In this document: positions 1-8,906 of the stretch, piece after piece
Layout: each line of letters begins with the position of its first letter
How positions within the stretch are numbered: the stretch's first letter is position 1
Source: Arthrobacter pityocampae
GTDB lineage: Bacteria > Actinomycetota > Actinomycetes > Actinomycetales > Micrococcaceae
Assembly: GCF_002927275.1 (NCBI RefSeq)
Contig: NZ_PRKW01000004.1
Coordinates: 434,001 to 498,000 of the forward strand
DNA length: 64,000 nucleotides
Direction of reading: 5' to 3'
Position numbers and translations under genes: made by a program
The notes under the pieces: model-generated
Databases searched by the model: none
What the model was told of the DNA's origin: nothing
What the model saw: only the letters and a program-made list of their open reading frames with translations

Positions 1-578
1 TGAACCGGCTGATCGAACCGGACCAGGGGGACATCCTGCTGGACGGCCGGTCCGTCCTGAAGGACAACCCGGACGAGCTGCGCCGGCGCATCGGCATGGT
101 GTTCCAGCAGTTCAACCTGTTCCCGCACAAGACCGTGCTGGACAACGTCTCGCTGGCCCTGCGCAAGCTCCGGAAGATGTCCGCGGACGAGGCCCGGAGC
201 AAGGCCCTCGCCCAGCTGGACCTCGTGGGCCTGAGGCACAAGGCCGACGTCCGTCCCGGCAACCTCTCGGGCGGCCAGCAGCAGCGCGTCGCGATCGCCC
301 GCGCGCTGGCCATGGACCCGGAGGTGATGTTCTTCGACGAGGCCACCTCCGCCCTGGACCCGGAGCTCGTCAAGGGCGTCCTGGCGCTCATGGCGGACCT
401 CGCGGCGGCGGGCATGACCATGGTCGTGGTCACCCACGAGATGGGCTTCTCCCGCAACGTCTCCGACACCGTGACGTTCATGGACGGCGGCGTCGTCGTG
501 GAGTCCGGGCCTCCGGCGGCGATCTTCGACGACGCCCAGACCCCCCGCCTGAGGTCCTTCCTCTCGGACGTGCTCTAG
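1..578 (+). CDS. Polar amino-acid ABC transporter ATP-binding protein, 5' partial
   Basis: This is the ATPase of a GlnQ/HisP-type importer, which energises uptake of a polar amino acid through a membrane permease pair. The reading frame is open from base 3, so the N-terminus with Walker A lies outside the window. Visible are the Q-loop ([10 protein letters not shown]), the signature LSGGQQQR and Walker [13 protein letters not shown], followed by the H-loop [10 protein letters not shown]. These match the family closely. The missing permease and binding protein should lie upstream. The substrate cannot be told from the ATPase alone. Confidence 0.9.
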   Translation, partial: NRLIEPDQGDILLDGRSVLKDNPDELRRRIGMVFQQFNLFPHKTVLDNVSLALRKLRKMSADEARSKALAQLDLVGLRHKADVRPGNLSGGQQQRVAIARALAMDPEVMFFDEATSALDPELVKGVLALMADLAAAGMTMVVVTHEMGFSRNVSDTVTFMDGGVVVESGPPAAIFDDAQTPRLRSFLSDVL

Positions 579-581
579 CCC

Positions 582-613
582 GTCCCGGGGCCCGCGCATC
601 CGGGTCCCGGGAC
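582..613. terminator. Hairpin between convergent genes
   Basis: GTCCCGGG at 582-589 pairs with CCCGGGAC at 606-613 across a 16-nt loop, between the stop of the amino-acid ATPase and the stop of the convergent EcfT gene. There is no T-run, so this is a candidate bidirectional terminator only. Confidence 0.5.
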
Positions 614-630
614 CAGCCCCGGGTCGCGGG

Positions 631-1428
631 TCAGGACAGGATGAAGTTCCAGGTCCCGGCGAGGACGGCCGCCGTCGTCGCGCCCGACGCGATGACCAGT
701 CCGACGCCGGCCACGCCGACGTCGAGCGCCGAGAACGTGCTCGTCCTCGCCCAGGTGCGCGTCCCGCCGCCGAAACCGCGTGCCTCCATCGCCGTGGCGA
801 GCCGGGTGGCACGCCGGATGGCCTGCACGATCAGGCCGAACGACTGCCCGAGCAGGTTCCGCACCCGGGCGACGGGCGAGCCGTCCGAGCCGATGCCGCG
901 GGCGTGGCGGGCGAGTCCGAGCATCTCCCACTGCTCCACCAGCAGGCCCACGAGCCGCAGCGACGCCAGCGCGCCGAGGACGAAGCGGTGCGGGAGGTGC
1001 AGCTTCTGTGCGAGGGCGTCGGCGAGATCCGTGGGGTCCGTGGTGAGCAGGATGTAGATCCCCGGCAGGGCGAGGGCCAGGCCGCGCAGCCCGACGGCGA
1101 TCCCCGCCGCGACGGAGCCCTCCGTGAACAGGAACGGCCCGACGTCGAGCAGCACGCCGCCCGTCTTCTCCGCGAGCAGGGCGGTCCCGTAGGCGCCGAG
1201 CAGCGCGGCCACCAGCAGGGGCCAGATCCGCCGGGCGAGCCCGAGCACGCTGATGCCCAGCAGCGGTAGGAGGACGAGCTCGCAGGCGAGGACCACCGCG
1301 GCGCTGACCCAGTCGATGCTCGCCAGGAGTGCGAGGGTGATGACGACGGCGGCGAAGAGCTTGGACACCGGGTTGGCCCGCAGCAGCGTGGCCCCCGTGA
1401 GGGCCGGCGTCAGGTAGTCGCCGCTCAC
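631..1428 (-). CDS. ykoC: ECF transporter transmembrane (EcfT) subunit YkoC
   Basis: A 265-residue membrane protein of the CbiQ/EcfT family, the scaffold that couples the ATPases of an energy-coupling-factor importer to its substrate-binding S component. It shows several hydrophobic segments (residues about 20-65, 70-110 and 240-262) and the cytoplasmic coupling region with the A-R-A/G-like stretch LARHARGIG near residue 175. Its ATG overlaps the stop of the double ATPase gene by 4 bp, so it is the last gene of the ykoE-ykoD-ykoC operon. The symbol follows from the YkoE neighbour and the TPP riboswitch. Confidence 0.88.
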   Translation of the reverse strand: MSGDYLTPALTGATLLRANPVSKLFAAVVITLALLASIDWVSAAVVLACELVLLPLLGISVLGLARRIWPLLVAALLGAYGTALLAEKTGGVLLDVGPFLFTEGSVAAGIAVGLRGLALALPGIYILLTTDPTDLADALAQKLHLPHRFVLGALASLRLVGLLVEQWEMLGLARHARGIGSDGSPVARVRNLLGQSFGLIVQAIRRATRLATAMEARGFGGGTRTWARTSTFSALDVGVAGVGLVIASGATTAAVLAGTWNFILS

Positions 1429-2915
1429 GAGGCCACCAGCCGTCCGGCGCCGCCGGAGACGTGCAGGGTCGCCCCGCCGAGCGCCGCGATGAAATCGGCG
1501 TCATGGGTCACGGAGACGACGGCGACGCCGGCGTCGATCAGTTCGCGCAGGAGGGTCACGAGTTCCGCCCAGGTCAGGGCGTCCTGGCCGAACGTCGGCT
1601 CGTCGAGGATGAGGATGCGCGGCGCCGTGGCGAGCATCGTCGCCACGGACAGGCGCCGCTTCTCCCCGCCCGAGAGCGTGAACGGGTTGGCTCGCAGCAG
1701 GTGGGTGAGGCGCAGCCGTTCGGCGAGCTCCCCGGTGCGCCGGGGGTCTGCGGTGCCGCCGACCCGCCGGGGCCCGAACTCGAGCTCCTCGGCCACGCTG
1801 GGGGTGAGGAACTGGTGCTCGGGTTCCTGGAACACGGTGCCGATGCGCTGCACGAGTTGCGGGGAGCGCCAGCGGAAGGGGTCCGACCCCGCGGCGCCCG
1901 CAAGGCCCGGCAGCGCGTCGAGCCGTCCCGCCCGGGGGCGCAGCAGGCAGCCGAGCGTGAGGGCGGCCGTCGACTTCCCGGCCCCGTTGGGCCCGGTGAT
2001 GCTCAGCGCCTGCCCGGCGCGGACGTCGACGGCGAGGTCCTCGACGGCGGCCGGACCCCGCTTCGTCCGGGCCACCGCGAGGGCCTGCGCGGACAGCAGC
2101 ACGTCCCCGCCGCCGTCGGGCACGGGGCCTCCGACGAAGGGCTGCCGGCCCGGGATCCACACTCCCGCGTCCGCGAGCCGGGCGCGCGTGCCCTCCTGGA
2201 CCAGGACCACCCCCGGGGCGCCGTCGGCGAGGACACCGCCGGCGGCGTCGAGGACGATCACGCGGTCCACGACGTCCGCCCACACGGCGACGCGGTGTTC
2301 GACGACGACGAGCGTCGCCCCGGTGCGGTCGAGCACGCGGACGACGGCGTCGCGGACCTCCAGCACGCCGTCGGGGTCGAGATTCGCGGTCGGCTCGTCG
2401 AGCAGGAGCAGCCCCGGCTCCATGGCGAGCACCGCGGCGAGGGCGAGGCGCTGCTTCTGGCCGCCCGAGAGCGCGCCGGTGGGGTGGTCGAGCGGGAGGT
2501 CGAGCCCGACGTCGTCGAGCGCGCGGTGCACCCGCTGCCAGATCTGCTCCCGCGGGACCGCGAGGTTCTCGGCGGCGAAGGCCACCTCGTCGCCGACGCG
2601 CGCGAGGACCACCTGCGTCTCGGGGTCCTGCAGCACGAGGCCCGCGCGGCCGCGGGCGTCGGCGGGGCGGACGCCGTCGAGCAGCAGCTCACCCTCCTGC
2701 TCCCCTTCGTCCTGGCTGCCGAGCAGTCCCGCCAGCCCGTGCAGCACGGTGGACTTGCCCGCCCCGGAGGCCCCGAGGAGCAGGACGCGCTCGCCGGGCC
2801 GGATCTCGAGGTCGAGGTGCCGGGCGGCGAAGGCCCGCCGTCCGGCGTGGCGCCAGCCCCATCCCCGGGCGCTGACGGACGCAGCTCCCGGGGACGGCGC
2901 AGGTACTGGTGTCAC
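1425..2915 (-). CDS. ykoD: ECF transporter double ATPase YkoD
   Basis: About 496 residues with two ABC ATPase domains in one chain, as in YkoD of thiamine-precursor importers. The N-terminal domain has Walker A GASGAGKST, signature LSGGQKQR and Walker B LLLLDEPTANLDPDG. The C-terminal domain has GPNGAGKST, LSGGEKRR and ILILDEPTFGQD. I place the start at GTG 2915, which overlaps the stop of ykoE as GTGA. The frame stays open further upstream to 3062, but that extension lies inside ykoE and looks non-coding. It powers uptake through YkoC and YkoE. Confidence 0.92.
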   Translation of the reverse strand: MTPVPAPSPGAASVSARGWGWRHAGRRAFAARHLDLEIRPGERVLLLGASGAGKSTVLHGLAGLLGSQDEGEQEGELLLDGVRPADARGRAGLVLQDPETQVVLARVGDEVAFAAENLAVPREQIWQRVHRALDDVGLDLPLDHPTGALSGGQKQRLALAAVLAMEPGLLLLDEPTANLDPDGVLEVRDAVVRVLDRTGATLVVVEHRVAVWADVVDRVIVLDAAGGVLADGAPGVVLVQEGTRARLADAGVWIPGRQPFVGGPVPDGGGDVLLSAQALAVARTKRGPAAVEDLAVDVRAGQALSITGPNGAGKSTAALTLGCLLRPRAGRLDALPGLAGAAGSDPFRWRSPQLVQRIGTVFQEPEHQFLTPSVAEELEFGPRRVGGTADPRRTGELAERLRLTHLLRANPFTLSGGEKRRLSVATMLATAPRILILDEPTFGQDALTWAELVTLLRELIDAGVAVVSVTHDADFIAALGGATLHVSGGAGRLVAS

Positions 2916-3520
2916 ACGTCCGCCGTGCGGCCGGCTGCGAAGGAGGACAGCACGCCCGTCCTCGCGAGTCCGCGCATCGCCACCCAGGAGAGCAGGCCCG
3001 CGATGACGACGCCGGAGAGGGAGGCGAACACGGTGTACAGGAGCTTGTACTCGAAGCTCCACAGCGCGTTGTAGAGGATGTTCTCACTGATCGCCAGTGC
3101 CAGGCCCGCGCCGAGGCCGGCGAGGAGGGCGACCGGCAGGTTCCACTTCCGGTAGAGGAAGAGCAGGAACACGAGTTCGGCCCCCGCCCCCTGGATGGCT
3201 CCGGAGATGAGGACGCTGACGCCCCACTGGGTGCCGATCAGGGCGGACACCGCGGCCGCGAGGACCTCGCAGTAGATCGCGGCGCCCGGCTTCCGGATGA
3301 TCAGCCCGCCGAGCACCCCGGCGACGAGCCACCCGCCGGAGTACAGGCCCGCGAGCGGCGGGAAGCCGGCGGTGAGCACGCTGATGCCCGAGTAGCCCGC
3401 GGACCAGACGAAGAACAGGACGCCGACGGCGACGGCGATGACCGAGGCCACCACGATGTCGACGACGCGCCACTGGCGGGTGCTGGGAGAGAGGCCCTCG
3501 AGGGCCGTCGATGATGCCAT
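2912..3520 (-). CDS. ykoE: ECF transporter S component YkoE (thiamine precursor/HMP)
   Basis: A 202-residue integral membrane protein with about five or six hydrophobic helices, recognisable as the YkoE family of substrate-capture subunits for hydroxymethylpyrimidine or thiamine. It is the first gene of ykoE-ykoD-ykoC and is preceded by a good ribosome site (AGGAGG) and by a TPP riboswitch, which supports the substrate class. The exact ligand (HMP, thiamine or an analogue) is inferred from the family. Confidence 0.9.
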   Translation of the reverse strand: MASSTALEGLSPSTRQWRVVDIVVASVIAVAVGVLFFVWSAGYSGISVLTAGFPPLAGLYSGGWLVAGVLGGLIIRKPGAAIYCEVLAAAVSALIGTQWGVSVLISGAIQGAGAELVFLLFLYRKWNLPVALLAGLGAGLALAISENILYNALWSFEYKLLYTVFASLSGVVIAGLLSWVAMRGLARTGVLSSFAAGRTADV

Positions 3521-3577
3521 GCTGATTCCTCCTGGGATGCAGGAGGGGAGGGTGCACGGGTGCGCACCCCGAGAACT

Positions 3578-3680
3578 CGACTCCCTTCGCCGGTACTAGC
3601 CGGATCAGGTTCGAGGGTCTGCGGCAGTCCGCACTCTCAGCGCTCGCTCCGGCAGCATGCTGCGGATCGGCGCTCCCCTG
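3578..3680 (-). promoter_or_regulatory. TPP riboswitch (Thi-box)
   Basis: Read on the minus strand this region has the conserved TPP aptamer blocks in order: GGGGAGCGCCG, CTGAGAGTGCGG (the CUGAGA core), ACCCTCGAACCTGATCCGG and GCGAAGGGAG. It lies in the leader of ykoE. Thiamine pyrophosphate binding should reduce expression of the importer. A further hairpin (GGTGC...GCACC, 3551-3568) between aptamer and gene could be part of the expression platform. Confidence 0.95.
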
Positions 3681-3787
3681 TCGTGTATTGGTGAAGCGCT
3701 CCCGATCCTACACCTGCCCTCGGCCTGCGGTGGGGCGGGCAGCCCGGCTAGGCTAGGCGCAGGATCACTGGATTAGAAGGAGAAACC

Positions 3788-4048
3788 ATGAACGTCGTGT
3801 TCAAGCTGTTGGGTGTGGGGATGGCTGCAGGTGCCGGCTTCGTCGGGACGAAGCTCGTCGACTTCCTGTGGGAGAAGATCACCGGCGAGGCGCCGCCCAA
3901 GAGCAAGGACGGGCTGGAGAACACACTGCGCTCCGCGCTCGTGTTCGCCATCATCTCGGGTGCGGTCAGCACCACCATCCAGGTCCTGACCAACCGGTCG
4001 ACGCAGAAGGCGATCGCCCGCTACTCGAAGAGCCGCGACCTCACCTGA
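3788..4048 (+). CDS. DUF4235 membrane protein
   Basis: An 86-residue protein with two hydrophobic segments (residues about 3-20 and 50-68) separated by a polar loop containing GEAPPKSKDGLENTLRSAL. It belongs to the DUF4235 family of small actinobacterial membrane proteins, whose function is unknown. The ribosome site GAAGGAG lies 5-6 nt before the ATG. A strong hairpin follows the gene. Confidence 0.85.
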   Translation: MNVVFKLLGVGMAAGAGFVGTKLVDFLWEKITGEAPPKSKDGLENTLRSALVFAIISGAVSTTIQVLTNRSTQKAIARYSKSRDLT

Positions 4049-4066
4049 GGCCGGCCGGATCGGACG

Positions 4067-4090
4067 AGGGGCGCCCCGCGGGGCGCCCCT
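4067..4090. terminator. Bidirectional terminator hairpin
   Basis: A perfect 11-bp stem, AGGGGCGCCCC with GGGGCGCCCCT and a 2-nt GC spacer, sits between the convergent DUF4235 gene and the FUSC-like gene. Confidence 0.75.
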
Positions 4091-4100
4091 GTCCCGTGGG

Positions 4101-5228
4101 TCAGGACTCCTCCTCGACGTCCAGCTCGGGTTTGACGGCCTGCACGATCCGGTGCAGGTTCATGCCGATCGCCGCCGCCGAACCGAAGGGCACCGTGACG
4201 GACGTCGACTCGTAGGCCGCCGTCTCGAGCACCTTCAGGGCCCGTTCGGCGTCGCGCACCATCTCGGTGCTGTCCTCCTCGACCGTCCAGAGGTCCAGGA
4301 CGTTCCCCACGGCGGTGAACGCCTCCTGCAGGGGCGGGCGGACCGCCTCGGGCAGGGGGTGCTCGGTCGCCGTCCCGTGGAGCCCGTCCTGCAGCATGTT
4401 GGTGATGTTCAGGGTGTGCGAGGCCACGATCTCCAGGACCTCGACGTGCCGGTAGTCGCGGCGGATGTCCCGCGGGTGGAAGCGCCGCCGGACGTTGCCC
4501 TTCCGGCTCTCGGCCGCGTACTGGAGGGCGCTCCGGGCGTTCCGGACCGACGCCGTCAGGGCGTCGCGGCGCTCGGTCCAGCGCGGGTCGTCCTCCGCCC
4601 AGTCCTCCTCGAGCGCCTCGCCCATCTCCTGGAGCTGGCGCGCCGCCGTCCGCCGGAGGCCGCTCATCCGGCCCACCGCGTCGTTGAGGTGGAGCGGGGG
4701 CAGGATCAGCGCGCTGACCGCGAGTCCCACGCCGACGCCCACGACGGTCTGGACCAGGTAGCCCAGCGAGTAGCCCAGGTTCTCGTTCCCGATGACGAGC
4801 ACGAACAGGCCGGCCGACGCGATGCCCGAGCCGCCGCCGGCCGTCCGCTTGAGCACGCCGCCGAGGAGCACGCCGACCCCGACGACGAACGCGATGGTCA
4901 CCCAGTCCGGGTCCCCCGCCCACACCGCGATGTAGGCCAGGAGGATGCCGATGGTGAGCCCGACGACGGTCTGGAGGCCGAGCTTGATGGTGCCCGCCAC
5001 CGTCGGGTAGATGGCCAGCAGCGCGCCCAGCGGGGCGTAGTACGGGTACTCGGACGGCGTCCCGGGGATGGCGAGGGCGATCGTCCAGGCGAGCGCCGCG
5101 GCCAGGGCGGCCTTGGCCGCCAGGAGGAGTTGCGGGTTGATCACCGCGGCCCGCAACCGGTCCCTGAGATCGCCGTCGAAGCGGGCGGCGAGGACGCCGA
5201 AGCCCGGGTGGATCTTCAGTGTGGGCAT
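4101..5228 (-). CDS. FUSC-family / aromatic acid exporter-like membrane protein
   Basis: About 375 residues. The N-terminal half has six or so hydrophobic helices (residues about 35-185) in the pattern of FUSC/aromatic-acid-exporter proteins, followed by a long cytoplasmic helical domain (about 190-375). Such proteins are thought to export aromatic or other weak acids; no substrate is visible here. The start at 5228 is chosen because CATACT lies exactly 6 nt upstream on the coding strand, a leaderless arrangement. An open frame continues upstream but overlaps the divergent gene. Confidence 0.75.
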   Translation of the reverse strand: MPTLKIHPGFGVLAARFDGDLRDRLRAAVINPQLLLAAKAALAAALAWTIALAIPGTPSEYPYYAPLGALLAIYPTVAGTIKLGLQTVVGLTIGILLAYIAVWAGDPDWVTIAFVVGVGVLLGGVLKRTAGGGSGIASAGLFVLVIGNENLGYSLGYLVQTVVGVGVGLAVSALILPPLHLNDAVGRMSGLRRTAARQLQEMGEALEEDWAEDDPRWTERRDALTASVRNARSALQYAAESRKGNVRRRFHPRDIRRDYRHVEVLEIVASHTLNITNMLQDGLHGTATEHPLPEAVRPPLQEAFTAVGNVLDLWTVEEDSTEMVRDAERALKVLETAAYESTSVTVPFGSAAAIGMNLHRIVQAVKPELDVEEES

Positions 5229-5234
5229 CCCCGC

Positions 5235-5240
5235 AGTATG
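5235..5240 (-). promoter_or_regulatory. -10 element of leaderless FUSC-like gene
   Basis: CATACT on the minus strand followed by 6 nt and then the ATG at 5228, so transcription would begin at or next to the start codon. Confidence 0.5.
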
Positions 5241-5283
5241 GCAGCCGAACCTTGGAGTCCTTCTCCCGGGGGCCGTCTCCTTG

Positions 5284-5289
5284 CATACT
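5284..5289 (+). promoter_or_regulatory. -10 element of leaderless pterin dehydratase gene
   Basis: CATACT, 6 nt, then ATG 5296. It is the mirror image of the arrangement on the opposite strand, so two divergent leaderless genes share this 67-bp gap. Confidence 0.5.
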
Positions 5290-5295
5290 GGCGGC

Positions 5296-5943
5296 ATGAC
5301 CCTTCTCACCACGCAGCAGATCCTCGACGCCGGCCTGGCTGACTGGCGCAAACTGGCCCGGGCGCTGCACGCCCGCTTCCTGACGGGCGACTTCGCCACG
5401 GGGCTCGCCCTCGTGACGGCGATCGGCGAGCTCGCGGAGCAGGCCGGCCACCACCCCGACGTCGTGTTGACGTACCCGCACGTCGACGTCACGCTCCTCA
5501 GCCATGATGCCTCAGGCGTGACGGAGCGTGACATCGACCTCGCGCGCCGGATCAGCGCGGTCGCGGGCGAGCGGGGCATCGCGGCGGATCCCGCGGCGCC
5601 CGCCGTCGTGGAGCTCGCCCTCGACACGGCCGACGTCGCCGCCCTCGGCCCGTTCTGGGCCGCCCTCCTCACGGGCGACGCGACGGCGGTGGACGGCGAC
5701 GACGTCGCGGACCCGGGAGGGCGCGTCCCCCTCCTGTGGTTCCAGCACACCGACGCGCACGAGACCCCGCGGCAGCGCTTCCATCTCGACCTGTGGGTGC
5801 CGCACGACGCCGCGGAGGCGCGGATCGCCGCCGCCGTGGCCGCGGGCGGCACGGTGGTCGACGACACCCAGGCGCCGTCGTTCACCGTCCTCGCGGACGC
5901 CGAGGGGAACCGCGCCTGCGTCTGCACGATCCTGGAGCGCTGA
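5296..5943 (+). CDS. Pterin-4a-carbinolamine dehydratase fused to a VOC domain
   Basis: 215 residues. Residues about 1-95 match pterin-4a-carbinolamine dehydratase (PCD), with the motif AGHHPDVVLTYPHVDVTLLSH carrying the His-His and downstream His of the active site. Residues about 100-215 form a glyoxalase/VOC-like domain with WFQHTD and RFHLDLWV. PCD regenerates the pterin cofactor of aromatic hydroxylases or acts as a regulator; the role of the VOC part is unknown. The fusion is in one frame with no internal ribosome site that I can see. The next gene is an FAD monooxygenase, 19 bp on. Confidence 0.85.
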   Translation: MTLLTTQQILDAGLADWRKLARALHARFLTGDFATGLALVTAIGELAEQAGHHPDVVLTYPHVDVTLLSHDASGVTERDIDLARRISAVAGERGIAADPAAPAVVELALDTADVAALGPFWAALLTGDATAVDGDDVADPGGRVPLLWFQHTDAHETPRQRFHLDLWVPHDAAEARIAAAVAAGGTVVDDTQAPSFTVLADAEGNRACVCTILER

Positions 5944-5962
5944 ACGGACTGCGGGGAGGACC

Positions 5963-7531
5963 ATGACGCACGAGAGCGCAGCACAGGAGGACATCGAGGT
6001 CCTCGTGGTGGGTGCGGGCCCCACGGGCCTGATGCTGGCGAACTGGCTGACGAGGCTCGGGGTCCACACCATCGTGGTGGACGGCAGGGACGGCCCCACC
6101 CTCGAGTCCCGGGCGCTCGGCGTGCAGTCGCGGTCACTGGAGATCTACGACCAGCTCGGCGTCGTCGACCGTGTCCTGGCCGAGGCCGAGCACGCGGATT
6201 CCGTGCGGCAGGGATTCGGCCGGAAGGCGTTCGCTCCCGTCCGCCTGGCCGGGCTCGGACGGGGCCTGACCCCCTATCCCGGCATCTTCGTACTGGAGCA
6301 GAGCGCCAACGAGAGGATCCTCGCCGGGCACCTCGCCGAGCTCGGTGGTGGCGTCCGCTGGCGGCACCGCCTGAGCGGCCTGGAACAGGACGACGACGGC
6401 GTCGTGGCCCGGGTGGAGGGGCCCGACGGGCAGGAGATCATCAGGGCCCGTTTCGCCGTCGGGTGCGACGGCGCCTCCTCGACGGTGCGGTCCCTGTGCG
6501 GCATCCCGTTCGAGGGCACGACGAACCGGCAGACCTTCTTCCTCGTCGACGCGGTGGGCGTGCGCGGGCTGGCACCCGCCACGGTGAACGTCCGGCAGGG
6601 CACCGCCGAGTTCCTCCTCGCGTTCCCCATGAAGCCCGACGGCGCGGCGCGGCAGAGGCAGCGGCTCATCGGGATCGCCGACGACGGAGCCACCGCGGTG
6701 ACGGAGGGCTACGCGCAGCAGCGCCTCGCGGAGGTCTTCGGCGTCACGTACGAACACTCCCACTGGTTCTCCACGTACCGCGTGCACCACCGGGTCGCCG
6801 CACGGTTCCGTGACCGGTCGGTCCTCCTCGCGGGCGACGCCGCGCACGTCCACTCACCGGTGGGCGCGCAGGGCATGAACACCGGCCTCCAGGACGCCCA
6901 CAATCTCGCGTTCAAGCTCGCCGACGTCCTCGCCGGACGGGTGCCCGACACCCACCTGGACCGCTATGAGGCGGAACGCCGCCCCGTGGCCCTGCGTCTG
7001 ATCCGGTCCACCGACCGCGTGTTCCGCGCGGTCACGTCGCGCTCGCGGGCCGCGACCCTCGTGCGCCGGTATGCGCCCAGGGTCGTGCTGCCGGTCGGGA
7101 TCGCGCTCGTGTCCCACCTGCCGATCGGGCGGAGGGCGGCCGGCTACCTCGGTCAGCTCCGGATCCACTACTGGATGGACGGTCCCCCGTCGGGACGGCG
7201 CGGTCGCCGTGACGCCGTGGTCGGCCGCCGGCTGGCGTGGACCGGGGAGAACTTCGACGCGCTGCGCTCCGCGTCCTGGCAGCTGCACCTGTACGCCCCC
7301 GACGCCGCGACGGCGCGCAGCGCCGAGGCCGCCGCCGTCGGGCTCGGGCTTCCGCTGCGCACCTTCGCCTCCACCGGCTCCACACCCCTGCGCCCCGGCA
7401 CCCTCTACCTCGTGCGGCCGGACGGCTTCGTGGCCGCCGCGTCACCGCCGTCCGACGCGGTGGCGGCCTTCCGGGCCGCGCAGCACCCCGCGTCCGCCGG
7501 GCATCGCGGCGGGACGGAGGGACGACCGTGA
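5963..7531 (+). CDS. FAD-dependent aromatic-ring monooxygenase (PHBH-like)
   Basis: 522 residues. The N-terminus has the FAD-binding GAGPTGLMLA, then VGCDGASSTVR (the DG motif) and GDAAHVHSPVGAQGMNTG (the GD motif), the order found in class A flavin monooxygenases of the UbiH/PHBH group. The C-terminal about 120 residues resemble the thioredoxin-like domain found in phenol-hydroxylase-type members. It probably hydroxylates an aromatic or polyketide-like compound using NAD(P)H and O2. The start at ATG 5963 follows GGGGAGGACC. It could be co-transcribed with the PCD/VOC gene. Confidence 0.85.
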   Translation: MTHESAAQEDIEVLVVGAGPTGLMLANWLTRLGVHTIVVDGRDGPTLESRALGVQSRSLEIYDQLGVVDRVLAEAEHADSVRQGFGRKAFAPVRLAGLGRGLTPYPGIFVLEQSANERILAGHLAELGGGVRWRHRLSGLEQDDDGVVARVEGPDGQEIIRARFAVGCDGASSTVRSLCGIPFEGTTNRQTFFLVDAVGVRGLAPATVNVRQGTAEFLLAFPMKPDGAARQRQRLIGIADDGATAVTEGYAQQRLAEVFGVTYEHSHWFSTYRVHHRVAARFRDRSVLLAGDAAHVHSPVGAQGMNTGLQDAHNLAFKLADVLAGRVPDTHLDRYEAERRPVALRLIRSTDRVFRAVTSRSRAATLVRRYAPRVVLPVGIALVSHLPIGRRAAGYLGQLRIHYWMDGPPSGRRGRRDAVVGRRLAWTGENFDALRSASWQLHLYAPDAATARSAEAAAVGLGLPLRTFASTGSTPLRPGTLYLVRPDGFVAAASPPSDAVAAFRAAQHPASAGHRGGTEGRP

Positions 7532-7595
7532 CCGGTGCCGGGCGGTGCGGCGGCGCTCGTCGGGCGGCCCGGTGACGGGCAGAGGGAAGCCCCTC

Positions 7596-8828
7596 ATGAC
7601 CGCGCGCCCGGGACCGACCGGACGGCTGGCCCGGACGTCCTCGGTGTTCGTGGCGTTCGCGGCCGTCCATGCGTTCTCCCTCGCCCTGCTGCTGCCCCGC
7701 ATCATGGCCGGGGAGACCTATGGCGACGTCGGCCTGTACCGCCACTGGGCGTTCCACGGTTTCAGCAGGGGCATCTGGCTGGGGGTCGACGACACCTGGG
7801 TGTACCCGGCCGGTGCGATGCTCCCGATGATCGTGGCCGGCCTCTTCGGGCGGCCGGCCTACCTGCTCGCGTGGTTCCTGCTGTGCGTGGTGCTCGATCT
7901 CGCGGCCGTCCTGGCCCTGCTGAACAGCAGCGCCGTGCGCTACGGGTGGCAGGCGGCCTGTCTCTGGCTGTCCTTCACCGCGATCCTCGCGCCGGTCGCC
8001 TTCTCCCGGGTGGACGGGATCACGGGCCCTCTCGTCGTCGTCGGACTCGTCGTCGCTGCCGCGTCCCCGATGCTCGCGTCCTCCGTCCTGTCGCTCGCGA
8101 CCTGGATCAAGGTCTGGCCGGCGGCCGCCGTGCTGGCGTTGCTCATCGCGGCCAGGGCACGGGTGCGGGTTGTCCTGGCGGGCCTCCTGGTGTCCGGGGT
8201 GATCGTCGGCGTCGCAGCAGCCAGGGGCGGGCTCGCGAACGTCCTCGGCTTCCTGTCGGCGCAGGACCGCCGTGGGATGCAACTCGAGGCACCGCTCGCG
8301 ACGCCCGGCCTGTGGCAGGCCGTTCTCGGGGGCGCGACCACCGTCGAGTTCGACGCCGAGCTCCACACCATGGAACTCCGCGGCTCCTTCACGGCCCCCC
8401 TGGCCGCGGCGATGAACACGCTCCTGTGCGTCGCCGTGGCGTTGATCGCCCTGCTCATGGTGGCTGCGCTGCGGAACGATGCCGACCGCACCCAGCTCCT
8501 CGTCACCGGGACCCTGGCTCTCGTCGGGGCGCTGATCGTCTTCAACAAGGTGGGCTCTCCCCAGTTCATGATCTGGCTGGGCGCCGTGATCCCGGTGGGC
8601 GCCGCCCTGAACGGACGCCGGTGGATCGTGCCGAGCGCCCTGATGGTCGTGATCGCCGTCCTCACCACGCTCGTCTACCCGATTCTCTACACCCAGCTGC
8701 ACGAAGCGCTGCACCCCGGCGTCGCACTCCTGCTCACGGTCCGCAATCTGCTCGTCGTCGTCGTGTTCGCATGGGCCGTGCGGCACCTCCACATGCTCCG
8801 GAGCAGCGGCGTCGGTGGCAGCGTCTAG
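7596..8828 (+). CDS. GT87-like polyprenyl-sugar mannosyltransferase (DUF2029-type) membrane protein
   Basis: 410 residues, almost wholly hydrophobic with about ten membrane helices. The first periplasmic loop carries GDVGLYRHWA, a variant of the acidic first-loop motif of polyprenol-phosphate-sugar-dependent (GT-C fold) mannosyltransferases. WIKVWPAA and NKVGSPQF match conserved DUF2029/GT87 regions. It probably adds a sugar to a cell-envelope glycolipid or polymer. It follows the monooxygenase by 64 bp on the same strand; the functional link is unclear. Confidence 0.7.
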   Translation: MTARPGPTGRLARTSSVFVAFAAVHAFSLALLLPRIMAGETYGDVGLYRHWAFHGFSRGIWLGVDDTWVYPAGAMLPMIVAGLFGRPAYLLAWFLLCVVLDLAAVLALLNSSAVRYGWQAACLWLSFTAILAPVAFSRVDGITGPLVVVGLVVAAASPMLASSVLSLATWIKVWPAAAVLALLIAARARVRVVLAGLLVSGVIVGVAAARGGLANVLGFLSAQDRRGMQLEAPLATPGLWQAVLGGATTVEFDAELHTMELRGSFTAPLAAAMNTLLCVAVALIALLMVAALRNDADRTQLLVTGTLALVGALIVFNKVGSPQFMIWLGAVIPVGAALNGRRWIVPSALMVVIAVLTTLVYPILYTQLHEALHPGVALLLTVRNLLVVVVFAWAVRHLHMLRSSGVGGSV

Positions 8829-8906
8829 GCTTCGAAGGCCGGCACGATCACGACCGGCCGATGACGCGCGGGCCGATGCCGGGCGGGGCCGGGAAGGAGC
8901 AGACCG

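Noticed and set aside
2916-3062. Longer N-terminus for the YkoD ATPase
   Set aside because: The extension lies within ykoE in another frame and lacks family similarity. GTG 2915 overlaps the ykoE stop, as expected for coupled genes.
1461-3074. Long open frames antisense to ykoC and ykoD
   Set aside because: They have low-complexity Arg/Ala/Gly/Pro composition and no domain. High GC content keeps antisense frames open; the same holds for many other long frames, for example 15991-17670 and 29151-32522.
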